Below, piece by piece: positions 8,306 to 17,500 of a stretch of 64,000 nt of DNA. Made by a program: the position numbers and the translations under genes. The DNA lies in IMG/VR virus record IMGVR_UViG_3300044682_000021, positions 1 to 64,000 of that record; one strand, 5' to 3'. The notes beneath the pieces are model-generated. The model saw only the letters and a list, made by a program, of their open reading frames with translations. It was not told the DNA's origin and did no database searches. Position 1 is the first letter of the stretch, and each line of letters starts with the position of its first letter. The stretch is from a virus.

Positions 8306-9666
8306 CAGGAGGCCGCCTCCGCCGGGTCAAGGTCGGGCGTGTACTCAGGGTTCATGTTCGATTCCAACTGAGATTGGCCGTACAGGAGTTTGGCGAACTC
8401 TCCCGACTCGTCGATGCGCGATGCGGCGAGCGACGCCTGCCACAGGAACCGGGAATAGAGTGGCACGGTAGCCATGAACTCCTGTCCGCCCATTTTGAAC
8501 GCGGCGAGGTGTTGTGCGTAGTCGAGGATGGCGTCGTAGGCCCCACGGTCCACTTGCAGGAAGTCGGTGGCGAGCACGGGCACTGGCGCGTTCTGCACGA
8601 CGGTTGCGGTCAGGGAATACGGCCCCGCGTCCGGCGGGGGGTTCAGCGCTACGAGGTTTAGCCCCGCGGTCAGGGCTTCCGTCGCAGGCCCCGGTGCGTG
8701 CGCCTCCCAGCCAGTCTGGTAGAGGTCTGCCGATCGTACCGCATCAACGCGCAATGGGACGCCATTGACGCGCAGGCCCAGCGTAGCTGGAGCCGCAGCC
8801 AGCAGCTCCAGTCCCTGCCGATACCGCCCTTCACAATACTTGGCGCGGAGCGGATCTTTCGCGTTCGACTCGGTGCCCAGCAGGTCCATCAGCGAGCCCC
8901 AGCGCAGCAGCCAGGTCCAATCATCGGGGATGGACAGCGTGGAGGGAGCAGCGGCGGATAGCGTGGCCCCGGATTGGACAACCAGCAACTCGTAGCTGCC
9001 GGGGATCGCAGGAGGCACGTCGGTGTCGAAGGTCAGCGTAGGCTCGGTGGTCACGCGGAACGTGCTAGGCGTCTGGTTGCTGGCGGTGGCGTATCCCACG
9101 TCGAACGAGTCCAGCGACCATGTGTCCTCCGGCCACAGTACAATCGACGACGGCAGGCCGAATCCCGCGACAGGCTGGTACACGACTCGGCGGATGGCGA
9201 GGGTGGTATCGGGGACCGCGTTGCGGGTGTAGCCGGGGGTGACTGGCAGCTTGATCCGCGTCAGCGTGCAGCCGCTGGTAGCCAGCGTTTCGTCCCGGCG
9301 GCGCTGAAGGGCGGCGATCAGGTTGGCGATGCTGAACTGGCGCGATCCGGTCCACGTCAACGGATAGGTGGCCGTCAGGGGCTCCAGCAGCGAGTATTCC
9401 ATCGACTCGTAGAGGGATTGATCCGTGACCGTGTAGGGGCGGAGGGACGCCGCAGCCGCAGTGAGGTCATAGAACACAGTTCCCTGCGTGCTGGGTAGGG
9501 TGAAATCCCCGCGCTGTTGGCCCGTGAAGGCGTTCCACGTCCGAAGGGCCTCTTGGAGCAGCACAGTGAGTTCCGCAGGCGACCAGAACTGCATGGTAGG
9601 GTCGTAGAGCCGCGATGCGAGGTCGGATTGCGCGGTGGCCAGAGTGACGTAAGCGTAAGTGGCCAT
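8305..9666 (-). CDS. structural protein, tail/connector associated
   Basis: 453 codons. The N-terminal 60 residues (LATAQSDLASRLYDP, WSPAELTVLLQEALRTWNAF) are helical and resemble the start of adaptor or tail-tube proteins that dock on the portal. The remainder alternates beta segments, and the C-terminal 70 residues are helical again (YDAILDYAQHLAAFKMGG). It is directly upstream of and coupled to the 1401-residue tail protein, so the two probably assemble together. Exact role not known. Confidence 0.6.
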   Translation of the reverse strand: MATYAYVTLATAQSDLASRLYDPTMQFWSPAELTVLLQEALRTWNAFTGQQRGDFTLPSTQGTVFYDLTAAAASLRPYTVTDQSLYESMEYSLLEPLTATYPLTWTGSRQFSIANLIAALQRRRDETLATSGCTLTRIKLPVTPGYTRNAVPDTTLAIRRVVYQPVAGFGLPSSIVLWPEDTWSLDSFDVGYATASNQTPSTFRVTTEPTLTFDTDVPPAIPGSYELLVVQSGATLSAAAPSTLSIPDDWTWLLRWGSLMDLLGTESNAKDPLRAKYCEGRYRQGLELLAAAPATLGLRVNGVPLRVDAVRSADLYQTGWEAHAPGPATEALTAGLNLVALNPPPDAGPYSLTATVVQNAPVPVLATDFLQVDRGAYDAILDYAQHLAAFKMGGQEFMATVPLYSRFLWQASLAASRIDESGEFAKLLYGQSQLESNMNPEYTPDLDPAEAAS

Positions 9667-9825
9667 TTACTTCCGGCCTCGTTTGCGCCTCGACTTCTTC
9701 TCGTTCTTGCGTTTATTCTCGGTCGCGTAGAAGACGCGCTTGGCCTTGTCCGAGTCGCCATAGGTGCGCTTCATAGCAGACATTACTTCCGCGCCGTGGC
9801 CTTCGTAGTGCTTCGACACAGGCAT
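9667..9825 (-). CDS. Lys/Arg-rich mini-protein
   Basis: 52 codons, MPVSKHYEGHGAEVMSAMKR to a C-terminal run of Lys and Arg (KNEKKSRRKRGRK). The stop codon abuts the ATG of the 453-residue tail gene. It shares its small size and strongly basic tail with the micro-genes at 29539, 29969 and 30262. Such basic peptides may bind nucleic acid or the capsid interior. Function is unknown. Confidence 0.65.
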   Translation of the reverse strand: MPVSKHYEGHGAEVMSAMKRTYGDSDKAKRVFYATENKRKNEKKSRRKRGRK

Positions 9826-9827
9826 CG

Positions 9828-10028
9828 CTAGTCCTCATGCGGCCCGTAATCGTCATCCCTGCCCTGTTTGAAGCGCGGCCGCACATGCAGCGCGAACGCC
9901 GCAGGGTCCGCCGCGATTTCGCGCACGTTCTGGCGGTCGCGGACCACGGTGGGACCGTGTCGGTCGGGGACGACAGGCGGCAGGTTGTCGTTGCGTCTAG
10001 AGCCGTATTCCTCGTCGTAACAGGTCAT
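9828..10028 (-). CDS. small charged hypothetical protein
   Basis: 66 codons preceded by TAGGAGG at 5 bases. Composition is Asp/Arg/Pro-rich (RDRQNVREIAADPAAFALHV) with an acidic C-terminus (RDDDYGPHED). No membrane segment, Cys pair or known motif. Confidence 0.55.
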   Translation of the reverse strand: MTCYDEEYGSRRNDNLPPVVPDRHGPTVVRDRQNVREIAADPAAFALHVRPRFKQGRDDDYGPHED

Positions 10029-10037
10029 GGCATCCTC

Positions 10038-10235
10038 CTACCACGTTGGCTTCACGCGGAGTGATTCGAGTTGCGCGTAGGTCACTGGTGTCCCCTGCAC
10101 CGCTTCCAGTGACGTGATCGCGGCTTGGATGTTCTGCGCGATGGCATCGGCATCCGCAGCCGCCGATCCCTTGACGTTGGAGAGCACGCCTTCGAGCAGC
10201 ATGAGTACGAAACTGACAATGTTGGCTGCGTTCAT
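10038..10235 (-). CDS. small protein with N-terminal hydrophobic helix
   Basis: 65 codons. Residues 3-18 (AANIVSFVLMLLEGVL) form a short hydrophobic or amphipathic helix followed by an Ala-rich helix. It lies next to the putative lipoprotein gene and the lysis-region membrane proteins, so a lysis accessory role is possible but unproven. Confidence 0.5.
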   Translation of the reverse strand: MNAANIVSFVLMLLEGVLSNVKGSAAADADAIAQNIQAAITSLEAVQGTPVTYAQLESLRVKPTW

Positions 10236-10237
10236 GG

Positions 10238-10603
10238 CTACAGGAGTCCCTTCAGCTCAGTGACGAACAGGTTGGCGTTATTGATAGCGGATTGCAGCCC
10301 TGCGCTGGCCCCCTTGACGGGCGTGCAAGCTTGGGTGGTAGATGCAGGCGGCGACGCGGTAGACCATCCGCAGTACGCCTCGATTGCAGTCACCAGCGCG
10401 TTCTGGCCGTCGATGGCCTTAGTGATGATGGCGCAGGGCGTGGCAGTAGGCGACGCCGTACACTGCGTCTGGTATTTAGTCTGAGCCGCGCCGAGCGCGC
10501 CTTGCAGCGCGGCGGCGGTGTTACGCGCCGACTGCTCTAGCGGGGTGCAGGCGACAGTGGACAGCGTGAACGCCAGGGCTACGAGAACTACCAGTCGTCT
10601 CAT
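10238..10603 (-). CDS. putative exported lipoprotein
   Basis: 121 codons with AAGGAGG upstream. MRR then a hydrophobic stretch LVVLVALAFTLSTVACTPLE matches a type II signal peptide with Cys at residue 19. The lipobox is imperfect (T-V-A-C). The mature part is helical, with four more Cys. In phage lysis regions small outer-membrane lipoproteins act as o-spanins; this one is longer than most. Role inferred from position next to membrane and murein-type genes. Confidence 0.6.
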   Translation of the reverse strand: MRRLVVLVALAFTLSTVACTPLEQSARNTAAALQGALGAAQTKYQTQCTASPTATPCAIITKAIDGQNALVTAIEAYCGWSTASPPASTTQACTPVKGASAGLQSAINNANLFVTELKGLL

Positions 10604-10631
10604 GTCAATCCTCCTTGGAACACGATACCAC

Positions 10632-11006
10632 CTATTTGTAATCCTGCAACGTTGTTGTTGGCGTCACAGGCTTGCCGAGCGCGTGCGACGCCCAGCCACA
10701 GACAAATTGCGTATACGCCGAGGGGTTGTTGGCATCGCCCGCCGGCGCATACAGGTTGAACAGATCGAGCAGGGTGGATTGCGGCGACAAGCCGTGTGAA
10801 CCGTTGAACTTGGCCGTCAGGTCGTCGAGCAACGCCTGCCAGCCAAGCGCAAGGGAGTCGAAGGTCCGGTAGCCATCTCCATCCTGCGCCTGCGCGGGCT
10901 GAAACGGACGAAGGTTGCCGGGATTGCGGTTGCGCCATGAGCGTGAGTCACGGTGCCAGCCCTCGAACTGCATGATCGCATCTGCTAACGCTTCGAGGGG
11001 CGTCAT
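10632..11006 (-). CDS. NPGNLR-motif protein, candidate peptidoglycan-acting
   Basis: 124 codons from the ATG at 11006 (MTPLEALADAIMQFEGWHRD). The core WRNRNPGNLRPF and YRTFDSLALGWQALLDDL follows the pattern N-x-N-P-G-N-L-R ... F ... G-x-x-A-L. This pattern is found in a family of phage and bacterial cell-wall-associated proteins with lysozyme-like folds. The early Glu in FEGW could be catalytic. A TTG at 11045 gives an alternative start. It lies within the membrane-protein cluster, so it is the best endolysin candidate here, at moderate confidence. Confidence 0.55.
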   Translation of the reverse strand: MTPLEALADAIMQFEGWHRDSRSWRNRNPGNLRPFQPAQAQDGDGYRTFDSLALGWQALLDDLTAKFNGSHGLSPQSTLLDLFNLYAPAGDANNPSAYTQFVCGWASHALGKPVTPTTTLQDYK

Positions 11007-11051
11007 TTCTGTTTCTTCGGTTCCGGGTCTTTCGGGTCCGGGCAAGGTGGA

Positions 11052-11600
11052 TCACTCGGAGGGGGTGTCGGGTCTCCAGGTGGGCGGTTCTGCATAGGAT
11101 GCGAGTATGGGTACACCGTGACCATCCATTTCTACGCCGATTGCGGCGTGGGTTTTGTTGCTAATGTCCATACACCGATGCTCGGTGTCTTCTTGATACT
11201 GCCAGAGAGTAATGGTCGCCCCGGCGCGGATGTCAGGCGTGAGCTTGAGCGGACCGGGACAAACGTTGAACATAAACCTCTCCCACGTATGGGCCGCGTG
11301 GTCGAATACCCAAGCATCGAAAGCCCAGTCGTCGGTTCGTTTAATAACTGCAATGTTGCGCCGAATGATAGTGTTCGCGGGGGCTTCGGTCAGGTCGCGT
11401 ATCTGCTGCCGCAAGTCTACGATCGTATTGTGGTCGTGAATCGCCAGCCACGCCCAACCCATCCACGATCCAACGATCACCAGTAACATCAATGCCGCCA
11501 ACCAGCGCGATATGCCGCGCTCGTCCTTTTTCGCCTTGTAGCCGGGGATGTGCCGCTCAAGCTGCTGCTTGATGACACGACCCTCTTCCTCTTCAGTCAT
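11052..11600 (-). CDS. single-pass membrane protein with periplasmic domain
   Basis: 182 codons. The start MTEEEEGRVIKQQLERHI overlaps the end of the upstream gene by 8 bases. One transmembrane helix (WLAALMLLVIVGSWMGWAWLAI, about residues 34-55) is followed by a short coil (TIVDLRQQIRDLTE) and a soluble domain containing WAFDAWVFDHAAHTWERF. Topology resembles an i-spanin or pinholin-regulator type protein, but the C-terminal domain is larger and unrecognised. Confidence 0.6.
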   Translation of the reverse strand: MTEEEEGRVIKQQLERHIPGYKAKKDERGISRWLAALMLLVIVGSWMGWAWLAIHDHNTIVDLRQQIRDLTEAPANTIIRRNIAVIKRTDDWAFDAWVFDHAAHTWERFMFNVCPGPLKLTPDIRAGATITLWQYQEDTEHRCMDISNKTHAAIGVEMDGHGVPILASYAEPPTWRPDTPSE

Positions 11601-11838
11601 GAGGGTCAAGGTCTTCAGGTAGCGGCGGATACTCACGATTTTGGCGTAATCCCGCAACGATGTCCCTCTCGTGCCGATCCAGCCTGATAATGTTCTTCCG
11701 TACAATAAGTAGAAGCCTCTGCCAGCGACCAAGAATGCCGAGCACAGTCCCAGATATAAGGGCAAATGCGCAACCACAGGCCCATATCTCCCAAGGCTGG
11801 AGGCTGGTGTCGAGAAAAATAGCAGCACGTTCATGCAC
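11593..11838 (-). CDS. small one-TM membrane protein
   Basis: 81 codons with a GTG start 4 bases after GGAAG. A hydrophobic helix (ACGCAFALISGTVLGILG, about residues 21-38) is followed by a basic cytoplasmic-type helix (LLLIVRKNIIRLDRHERDIV). Size and topology fit a holin or lysis regulator. It overlaps the next membrane protein gene. Confidence 0.55.
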   Translation of the reverse strand: MHERAAIFLDTSLQPWEIWACGCAFALISGTVLGILGRWQRLLLIVRKNIIRLDRHERDIVAGLRQNREYPPLPEDLDPHD

Positions 11839-11908
11839 GGCGCTTCCAGTTTTTACGATATTTCAATCCTCGGCACATAGCAAGCCTAAAATTTACGAAT
11901 CCCGAACG

Positions 11909-12817
11909 TTAAGCCCAGACAATCCCTTGCTCCTCGGCCAGAATTTTTTCTCGCGGCCCCGAACTTTGTTCGTCATAGTCTGAAAGCGTGAGGATGGCAA
12001 TCACCGGCGTGGCCGGGTTGATCGTCGCCAACTGTTGCAACGAGAATTGACCCGCAAACGACTCCAGAATACGCGCAGGACCGCCCCAGACGGAGTTCGC
12101 CAGATTCCTTACCCCCCCAGCAGCATCGAATGCCGTTTGGCTCTGTACGCCCACCGGAAGCGGCTGGCCGCTATCGTCAAACGACTTACAGAAGGACGCA
12201 ATCTGCATCGCGGGATTCGCGTGCTGTGACTTGAGATTGGCAACCGCCGCCGCATTGCGGGCAGGAGAGTCTGAGATATCTGGGATGTCGATCCAACTGA
12301 AGCCGGAGCCCTGAGCGAGAAACTTGTACGAGGGGAAAGTCTTTGCCAGCGTAGTCAGGTTCGCGCCCGTATTGAAGTCCAGAATCCACTTCTCAGGGCA
12401 GTAGGACGACGCATTGAGCATCGACACGGTTGAGGCAGTTTGAAGCGCAGTTGTGACGTTGGCAGTGATCGTAACTTGCGCTGCCGCGACTTCAGCAGGG
12501 GTATTGTAAAGCCACTTCTGCATCCCCCCAGGATCGAGCAAGAGAGCAAACTGAAGTCCCACCGTCTTGCACGCCGCCGACATCGCCAGCGCAGCCGCAT
12601 TGCACGATGTTGCCCACGGACCCTGCCACGTCCCGATGCACAGCGAGACGCCATCCGACTTCATCAGTTTCGCTTTTTGTAGCGCCACAGCAGGATTGGT
12701 AGGATCGTAAGGTATAGCACGATGAACATGACCGTCGCCGTTATAGCAAATGTCGTGTGCAGCCAAACGCCCACTCCACGTTGGTAGCGTCTTTTGAACG
12801 AGTTCAAGCGATGTCAT
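11909..12817 (-). CDS. TIM-barrel-like protein, possible glycoside hydrolase
   Basis: 302 codons. Repeating strand-helix units (LAAHDICYNGDGHVHRAIPY, KLMKSDGVSLCIGTWQGPW, QFALLLDPGGM, EKWILDFNTGANLTTLAKTF, ASFCKSFDDSGQPLP, TPVIAILTLSDYDEQ) suggest a beta/alpha barrel with Asp residues at strand ends. It lacks a signal peptide. Its place between the secreted and lysis genes suggests action on a cell-surface polysaccharide, as a depolymerase or lysin. No catalytic pair can be assigned with certainty. Confidence 0.45.
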   Translation of the reverse strand: MTSLELVQKTLPTWSGRLAAHDICYNGDGHVHRAIPYDPTNPAVALQKAKLMKSDGVSLCIGTWQGPWATSCNAAALAMSAACKTVGLQFALLLDPGGMQKWLYNTPAEVAAAQVTITANVTTALQTASTVSMLNASSYCPEKWILDFNTGANLTTLAKTFPSYKFLAQGSGFSWIDIPDISDSPARNAAAVANLKSQHANPAMQIASFCKSFDDSGQPLPVGVQSQTAFDAAGGVRNLANSVWGGPARILESFAGQFSLQQLATINPATPVIAILTLSDYDEQSSGPREKILAEEQGIVWA

Positions 12818-12835
12818 TTCTCCTCCAGCATCTCT

Positions 12836-13108
12836 CTAGGGTGTTACCGTAACCTGGTTGCTCGGTTTAGAGGTGACATTCCACCAGTTTGTGTCCGTAA
12901 TCACACAATAGAACGTCTCTCCGGTTGTCATGTCGATGGTCGTCGTGGAGGCTGTTGGCTGCAATTGAAGCGTCGCAAAGGTATAAGGCCCTCCTGAGAC
13001 TTTCCCGCACGCCAGCGTCTGATGAGTAATGCCGATGGCGGAGCTGGGCTTCCATGAGAACTGCACGGGCGTATTCGTGAGTGCGAGTAAAAGAAAGAAA
13101 CTCATCAT
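12836..13108 (-). CDS. short exported beta-sandwich protein (FN3/Ig-like)
   Basis: 90 codons. A short hydrophobic start (MMSFFLLLALTNTPVQFSW) resembles a signal peptide with a cleavage site near residue 15. The rest (QTLACGKVSGGPYTFATLQL, TTGETFYCVITDTNWWNVTS, KPSNQVTVTP) looks like one FN3/Ig-like sandwich. The 5' end overlaps the LuxR-type gene by ATGA. Confidence 0.55.
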   Translation of the reverse strand: MMSFFLLLALTNTPVQFSWKPSSAIGITHQTLACGKVSGGPYTFATLQLQPTASTTTIDMTTGETFYCVITDTNWWNVTSKPSNQVTVTP

Positions 13109-13329
13109 GTGATAATCCCCCTTCGCATGGCCATGGCAACGGCGTTCGGGCTGCTATCTGCGCCCAGTTTGATCAAAGCGATAGAGCGATATTTCTTTAC
13201 TGTCGAGAGCGCCAACCCCCAATCTTTCGCAATATCCTCGTACTTCACACCGTCTGCCATAGCTTGCAATACTCGGCGCTGGCCTGCGGTGAGCACCCTC
13301 GATTCGCCCGATATGAGCAACCTCGGCAT
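13105..13329 (-). CDS. LuxR/GerE-type helix-turn-helix protein
   Basis: 74 codons from ATG at 13329 with GGGGGAG just upstream. Residues about 13-70 match the LuxR DNA-binding domain: LTAGQRRVLQAMADGVKYED, then IAKDWGLALSTVKKYRSIAL ending with NAVAMAMRRGII. There is no receiver or ligand domain, so it is a stand-alone HTH. It should bind DNA as a dimer. It lies in the middle of the lysis/secretion genes, so it could time late expression or target a host promoter. This is inference. Confidence 0.8.
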   Translation of the reverse strand: MPRLLISGESRVLTAGQRRVLQAMADGVKYEDIAKDWGLALSTVKKYRSIALIKLGADSSPNAVAMAMRRGIIT

Positions 13330-13367
13330 TAACTCCCCCAATTTCTTGCGGAGCCTTCAGCGTAGCG

Positions 13368-13508
13368 TCATTTCTTCTCCAACATCTCTAACTCTTTCCG
13401 CAACAAAATGATGTGGTAAGCGATCCAACGAGCAAGTCCCGTATCCGTCGCCAGAGCCAGTTCGCGCTCAAACTTCTTGACCTCCTGCTCGATTTGCTTG
13501 CGGTCCAT
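13368..13508 (-). CDS. small coiled-coil protein
   Basis: 46 codons: MDRKQIEQEVKKFERELALA ... HIILLRKELEMLEKK. It starts one base after the stop of the upstream membrane gene and is wholly helical with heptad spacing. No function recognised; could be a regulator or chaperone of a neighbouring protein. Confidence 0.55.
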   Translation of the reverse strand: MDRKQIEQEVKKFERELALATDTGLARWIAYHIILLRKELEMLEKK

Positions 13509-13509
13509 C

Positions 13510-13959
13510 TCATTTGTCAGCGCTCATGTCTGGAAAGGGGGGCGGGTCCGGTACAGGAATCGGCGCATCCGCTGCCATCGCGGTTTCTTCAAGTACCTTG
13601 TCCATCACGCCCAGCATCAAGGCTGCACTTGAACGCTGCTGGGGCGTGATGTCTGGGTGCGTGTCTACCGCTCGCAGGCTCAATAGTTCCTTGAGCCGTA
13701 GCCGCGAGGCGTCGCTCAACTGCAACGGACGGGCTTCTAATTGTTCCAGCAGTTGATCCATTTCGGCATAGCGCGGATGCGGATGGTGCAGTTCAGCCGC
13801 GATACGAGACTCAACCTGCTTCCAGAGAGGGCTGACCTGAGTAGTCACGATGGCCATCTTGTCTTCTAGATCGCGAAGCCTGCCATAGAGCGCCGCAATT
13901 GCAGCCAGCAGAGCGGCGAACATGGCCACCGTCACGCCGATAATGATCCCGCTGTTCAT
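13510..13959 (-). CDS. N-anchored membrane protein with coiled coil
   Basis: 149 codons from the ATG at 13959. A transmembrane helix (GIIIGVTVAMFAALLAAIAALYG, residues 4-26) is followed by a long helix (RLRDLEDKMAIVTTQV ... EMDQLLEQLEARPLQLS) and a Pro-rich tail. The anchored coiled-coil topology recalls i-spanins (Rz-like). A longer frame open to 14091 adds an unlikely N-terminus that overlaps the next gene. Confidence 0.55.
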   Translation of the reverse strand: MNSGIIIGVTVAMFAALLAAIAALYGRLRDLEDKMAIVTTQVSPLWKQVESRIAAELHHPHPRYAEMDQLLEQLEARPLQLSDASRLRLKELLSLRAVDTHPDITPQQRSSAALMLGVMDKVLEETAMAADAPIPVPDPPPFPDMSADK

Positions 13960-14018
13960 GTCAGCAGACGCAACGGGCGGCATCCTTACGTGCGAAGTGG
14001 CATGCGTGAGGGACATAA

Positions 14019-14198
14019 TCAAGGAAGCATCTCGCTCAAACTCCAGCAGAACAATCCCGCCGCGATTAGAGTAGCGTTGTACCACGGCCACGGGGTAGCA
14101 CGCGCCACTACGGAACCGAGCGCAGCAAGGAAAAACAACACTACCGCGAGCAGCATTAGAAAATCGGAAATACCAAACGATCCATGTCTTGTTCTCAT
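14019..14198 (-). CDS. two-TM membrane protein
   Basis: 59 codons from ATG at 14198, with AAAGGAGG 8 bases upstream. Two hydrophobic helices (DFLMLLAVVLFFLAALGSVV and YNATLIAAGLFCWSLSEML) are separated by a short Pro/Trp turn. This is holin- or antiholin-like in size and topology. It follows immediately on the holin-like gene. Confidence 0.6.
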   Translation of the reverse strand: MRTRHGSFGISDFLMLLAVVLFFLAALGSVVARATPWPWYNATLIAAGLFCWSLSEMLP

Positions 14199-14199
14199 A

Positions 14200-14487
14200 T
14201 CAGTGGCCTCCTTTGGCCACAGGATTTGATGCAGGCAATGCCTCGACCGCAGCGACCTGCGTAGCAGTTTGGACTTCCGCGACGGTGCTATGCGTGGTCC
14301 CGTCCTTAGCAGCGGCCAAGCCAGCGCCAATCGCAGCTAGCGCAACCGAAACCAGGACTTGCCGCCAGTTTACGGGCTGATGGCTACCCCAGGCTGTTAT
14401 AGCCGAAATAAATCCCGGCACGCTGGATAAAAATGCACACAGTCCAGCGAGTGAAGTCTTCCAGTTACGTGTGATCGTTTGCCACAT
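14200..14487 (-). CDS. holin-like protein
   Basis: 95 codons with AAGGAGG at the right distance. The N-terminus MWQTITRNWKTSLAGLCAFL, a first hydrophobic segment (SLAGLCAFLSSVPGFISAI), a second (RQVLVSVALAAIGAGLAAAK, residues about 43-62) and then a Thr/Ala-rich hydrophilic tail match small phage holins of the two-TM type. It would form membrane lesions that release or activate the lysin. It heads a run of four small membrane proteins. Confidence 0.65.
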   Translation of the reverse strand: MWQTITRNWKTSLAGLCAFLSSVPGFISAITAWGSHQPVNWRQVLVSVALAAIGAGLAAAKDGTTHSTVAEVQTATQVAAVEALPASNPVAKGGH

Positions 14488-14547
14488 ATTCCTCCTTATC
14501 GTAGCCTAAAATCACTCCAAAATCGAATTGACTGCCTGTATGCCCCC

Positions 14548-17500
14548 TCACTGCAAATGCACGATGAAGGTGTCGCAGCGTGGATTTCCAAGCGAGTCGT
14601 TGCCCAGCCCCAGCAGCATTCCACTGGCAACCATGGCCCAATTGCCATCTTGGGAAACGCTCATGATGCTGTACTGGCAGCCAAATTCGTAATCACCCTG
14701 TCCCCCGCAGGTCGCATACGCCGAGTCGGAAGTAGTGTTGCAGCTATAGGTATGCCCGAAGTAGGTGCGTGTCTTACCGGGCGGATACGCGCTCACCGCG
14801 CTTGGGTAGTCTGCGAAGATCGCATTCCCGCCAGTAATGGGGCAGGCGTTCGGATTGCCGCAACCCGAGTCTTGCCCGGATGATAGTAGCCCGTAAGCTG
14901 TCTGCACGTAAGGATAATCGTCAGCTTGATCCGGCTGTGCCCAGAAGCCATGCGCGGCCCAAGGTGTGCCCGTCTGATACTGTTGATAGGTCAGAACATT
15001 TGACAGAGCGCGAGTAGAAACCGGAGCGCCCGTAGATTCCTCGTTGACCATTCGGCTGGTTCCAACCGAGTCATGCCCTCCGCAATATAACCCTCCGAGT
15101 CCTGAAACGTTCGCGCTGCAATACTGCGTATACTGTGTCCCAACATTCCAAATCGAGAACATCGTGCCTACACTTGCGCCCGCACAAGCTCCTAAAGTCC
15201 ATGCCGGAGTTGCCTCGCTGATAACGACCTCAGTCCCATCGCCCGAGAATTGCGCGTCGTGAATCGTTCCGCCGGAGCAGGTACAATTCTGTCCAGTCGT
15301 GCAGGTATTGGCTACCGCCAGCGTGCCAGAGGGTGAGGCGGCTCCAAAGTTCCAGTACTGCTGCCCCAAAGGATTCGTCGTAGCGTTGTAGACCCCCGTG
15401 TTTTCCACTGCACAGCCTAGCGTCGTGTCGTAGACCACGACCCACACGCCCGTGCCTTGCCCTCCTGTATTGCTGAGACTCAATGCGAATCTAGTGTCTC
15501 CGTTGGAAATGCCCAGAATGCCGCTCCACGTCCAGCCAGATAAGCCTGACAAGGCTGGGCAGTTGGAAACGTCGTAGACCAGCGTGGAAGTGTAGGACTT
15601 GTTGTAGGGAAGGGTGATCGTGTTCTTTTCGATCTGCGTGGAGTTTTTAATGTTATAGAAAACGTTGTCGGTGACTTTGGAGAATCCAAAGGGACCGGGA
15701 ACTCCGATGCCACCCGATCCTGTGATATTTCCAGTATTTAGCACTTGGGCACAATTGCCGCTCACATTCAGATTCAGAAGATAAACGTAGCCACCCTCCG
15801 TAGTTCCCACAAAGTCTGAGTTCTTCGACCACATGATGTCATTGTCGCCCCCGGAGTAGGTATTATTCCCAACTGACTTTCCACCAAGCGTGGTCGAGTC
15901 CGTGGCGCGGGTATAGCAGTCGGTTCCAAAAGGATTGTAGGAGGTGTCGTAAGCGATCTGGTTCACGCCAGTGGTCCCGGTAAAGAGCGCTGTGACCGTC
16001 CCTGGATTTGTTGTGGAGGTGGTAGAGCAGTAGTAGTTAGGAGCGCCGCATAGCGTCCGGCCGATGGTGAACGAGACATTTGTTGGCGGTTGTGTGCCGA
16101 GGCGATACCCTGCTCCAAGGAAAAGGGACATGGCAGCCTGATACGTATTGATTTGTGGCTGATAGTTGACGGTCGGACCACACTGCGCCTCGTTAGTAGA
16201 ACAGTAAGTGGTGTTGTCCAGCGCCAGCAGGACATCGCCTGCTGGCCAAGCCTGATTACCGATTCCTGAATTGGGATTGTTGGTCGGCGCGGTCGCGTAC
16301 ATCTCGAAAATGTGGTCGCAGATATGAACCGTTCCGCCGTTGAGGCCCGTCGTACACATGGACACAAGGAACGGCAGGATGCCGGGGAAGCCCGCAGAGC
16401 AATAGGTTGATCCCGATGGCAATGGCCCCAGCGGGCCTGTGATGTTGGCCGCGCAATCCAGCGGCGTAGAGCCTGTCAGCGTTTGGTGGACGTGGTACAT
16501 CGTCTGGCCGCAGGCGTTGGTAGAGAAGCGCGAGAAATTGTAAGGCCAGTCGCCGCTGAAGATGTTGGTGGACACGAGCGGGTAGTTGGCCGGATTCTGT
16601 AAGGCCACTATGTCGTTCACCTGCACGCCGTTGGTGCCAATCGCGGTAGCGCACAAGTCGTGGCCGAGTTGCGCTTCCTGATCCGCATAGGTCTGGTCGG
16701 ACCCAACAATGTGCATATCGAAGTCCACCGTCATCGTCGGCCCTGCGGCCATAATTACTTGGTCGTACATCTTGACGCCGCTGAGTGCCTGCGCGCGTTG
16801 CTGGTTGGTGGTCGAGCCGTAGTTTGGCCATAGGCCAGAATTAACGCCGAGAATGGAGATTTCTCCGCCTTCCCAGCCGGGACGGATGTAGCCGACCTTG
16901 CCGTTATAGTGCGGAATCGCGGCGTCGATCACCTGCGTCTGCCACGCCGAGATGGGAGGCTCGGTGGGGATCGGCTCGGACTCGTAGAGTTGCGTCAAGG
17001 TACACGCGCCGAGATTGTTGATGTTGATGACGAAGCCAGCGCCGGTCGTCCAGCAGCCGCCGCAGGTGTAATTCGCGCTACAGTAGCCGTCCTGTGGCGG
17101 GGCGTGAGCGCCACTGCTCACTGAACTCAATGTGAAGGTGCAAGTCCCATCGGTGTACGGCCCTGCTCCCGTGAAGGTAAGCGTCCCGGTGGAAATGTTG
17201 CAGGTGTTGTCGAGCGACGGCGATGTGTAGGAGTTGTTGGACACCACCCAATACTTCCCGTTCTGGAGCACGTACTGGCCGGGGAGGTAGGGATTGGCAC
17301 CAAGGCCGTAGCCAACAAAGGTAGCGTCCGCCTGCGCCTGCGAGAACACACACTGAGGCGTGAAGGAGTTGGTCCCGCCCTCCGTTGCCGAGGATAGGAT
17401 AAGGCTGGTCGAGTAGGCTGCTACGATGGGGTCCCACAGCGCAAACCCTGCGGTGAACGATGGCGCACATGCCCCTGTGCCCGTCTCCTGGTCGAATCCG

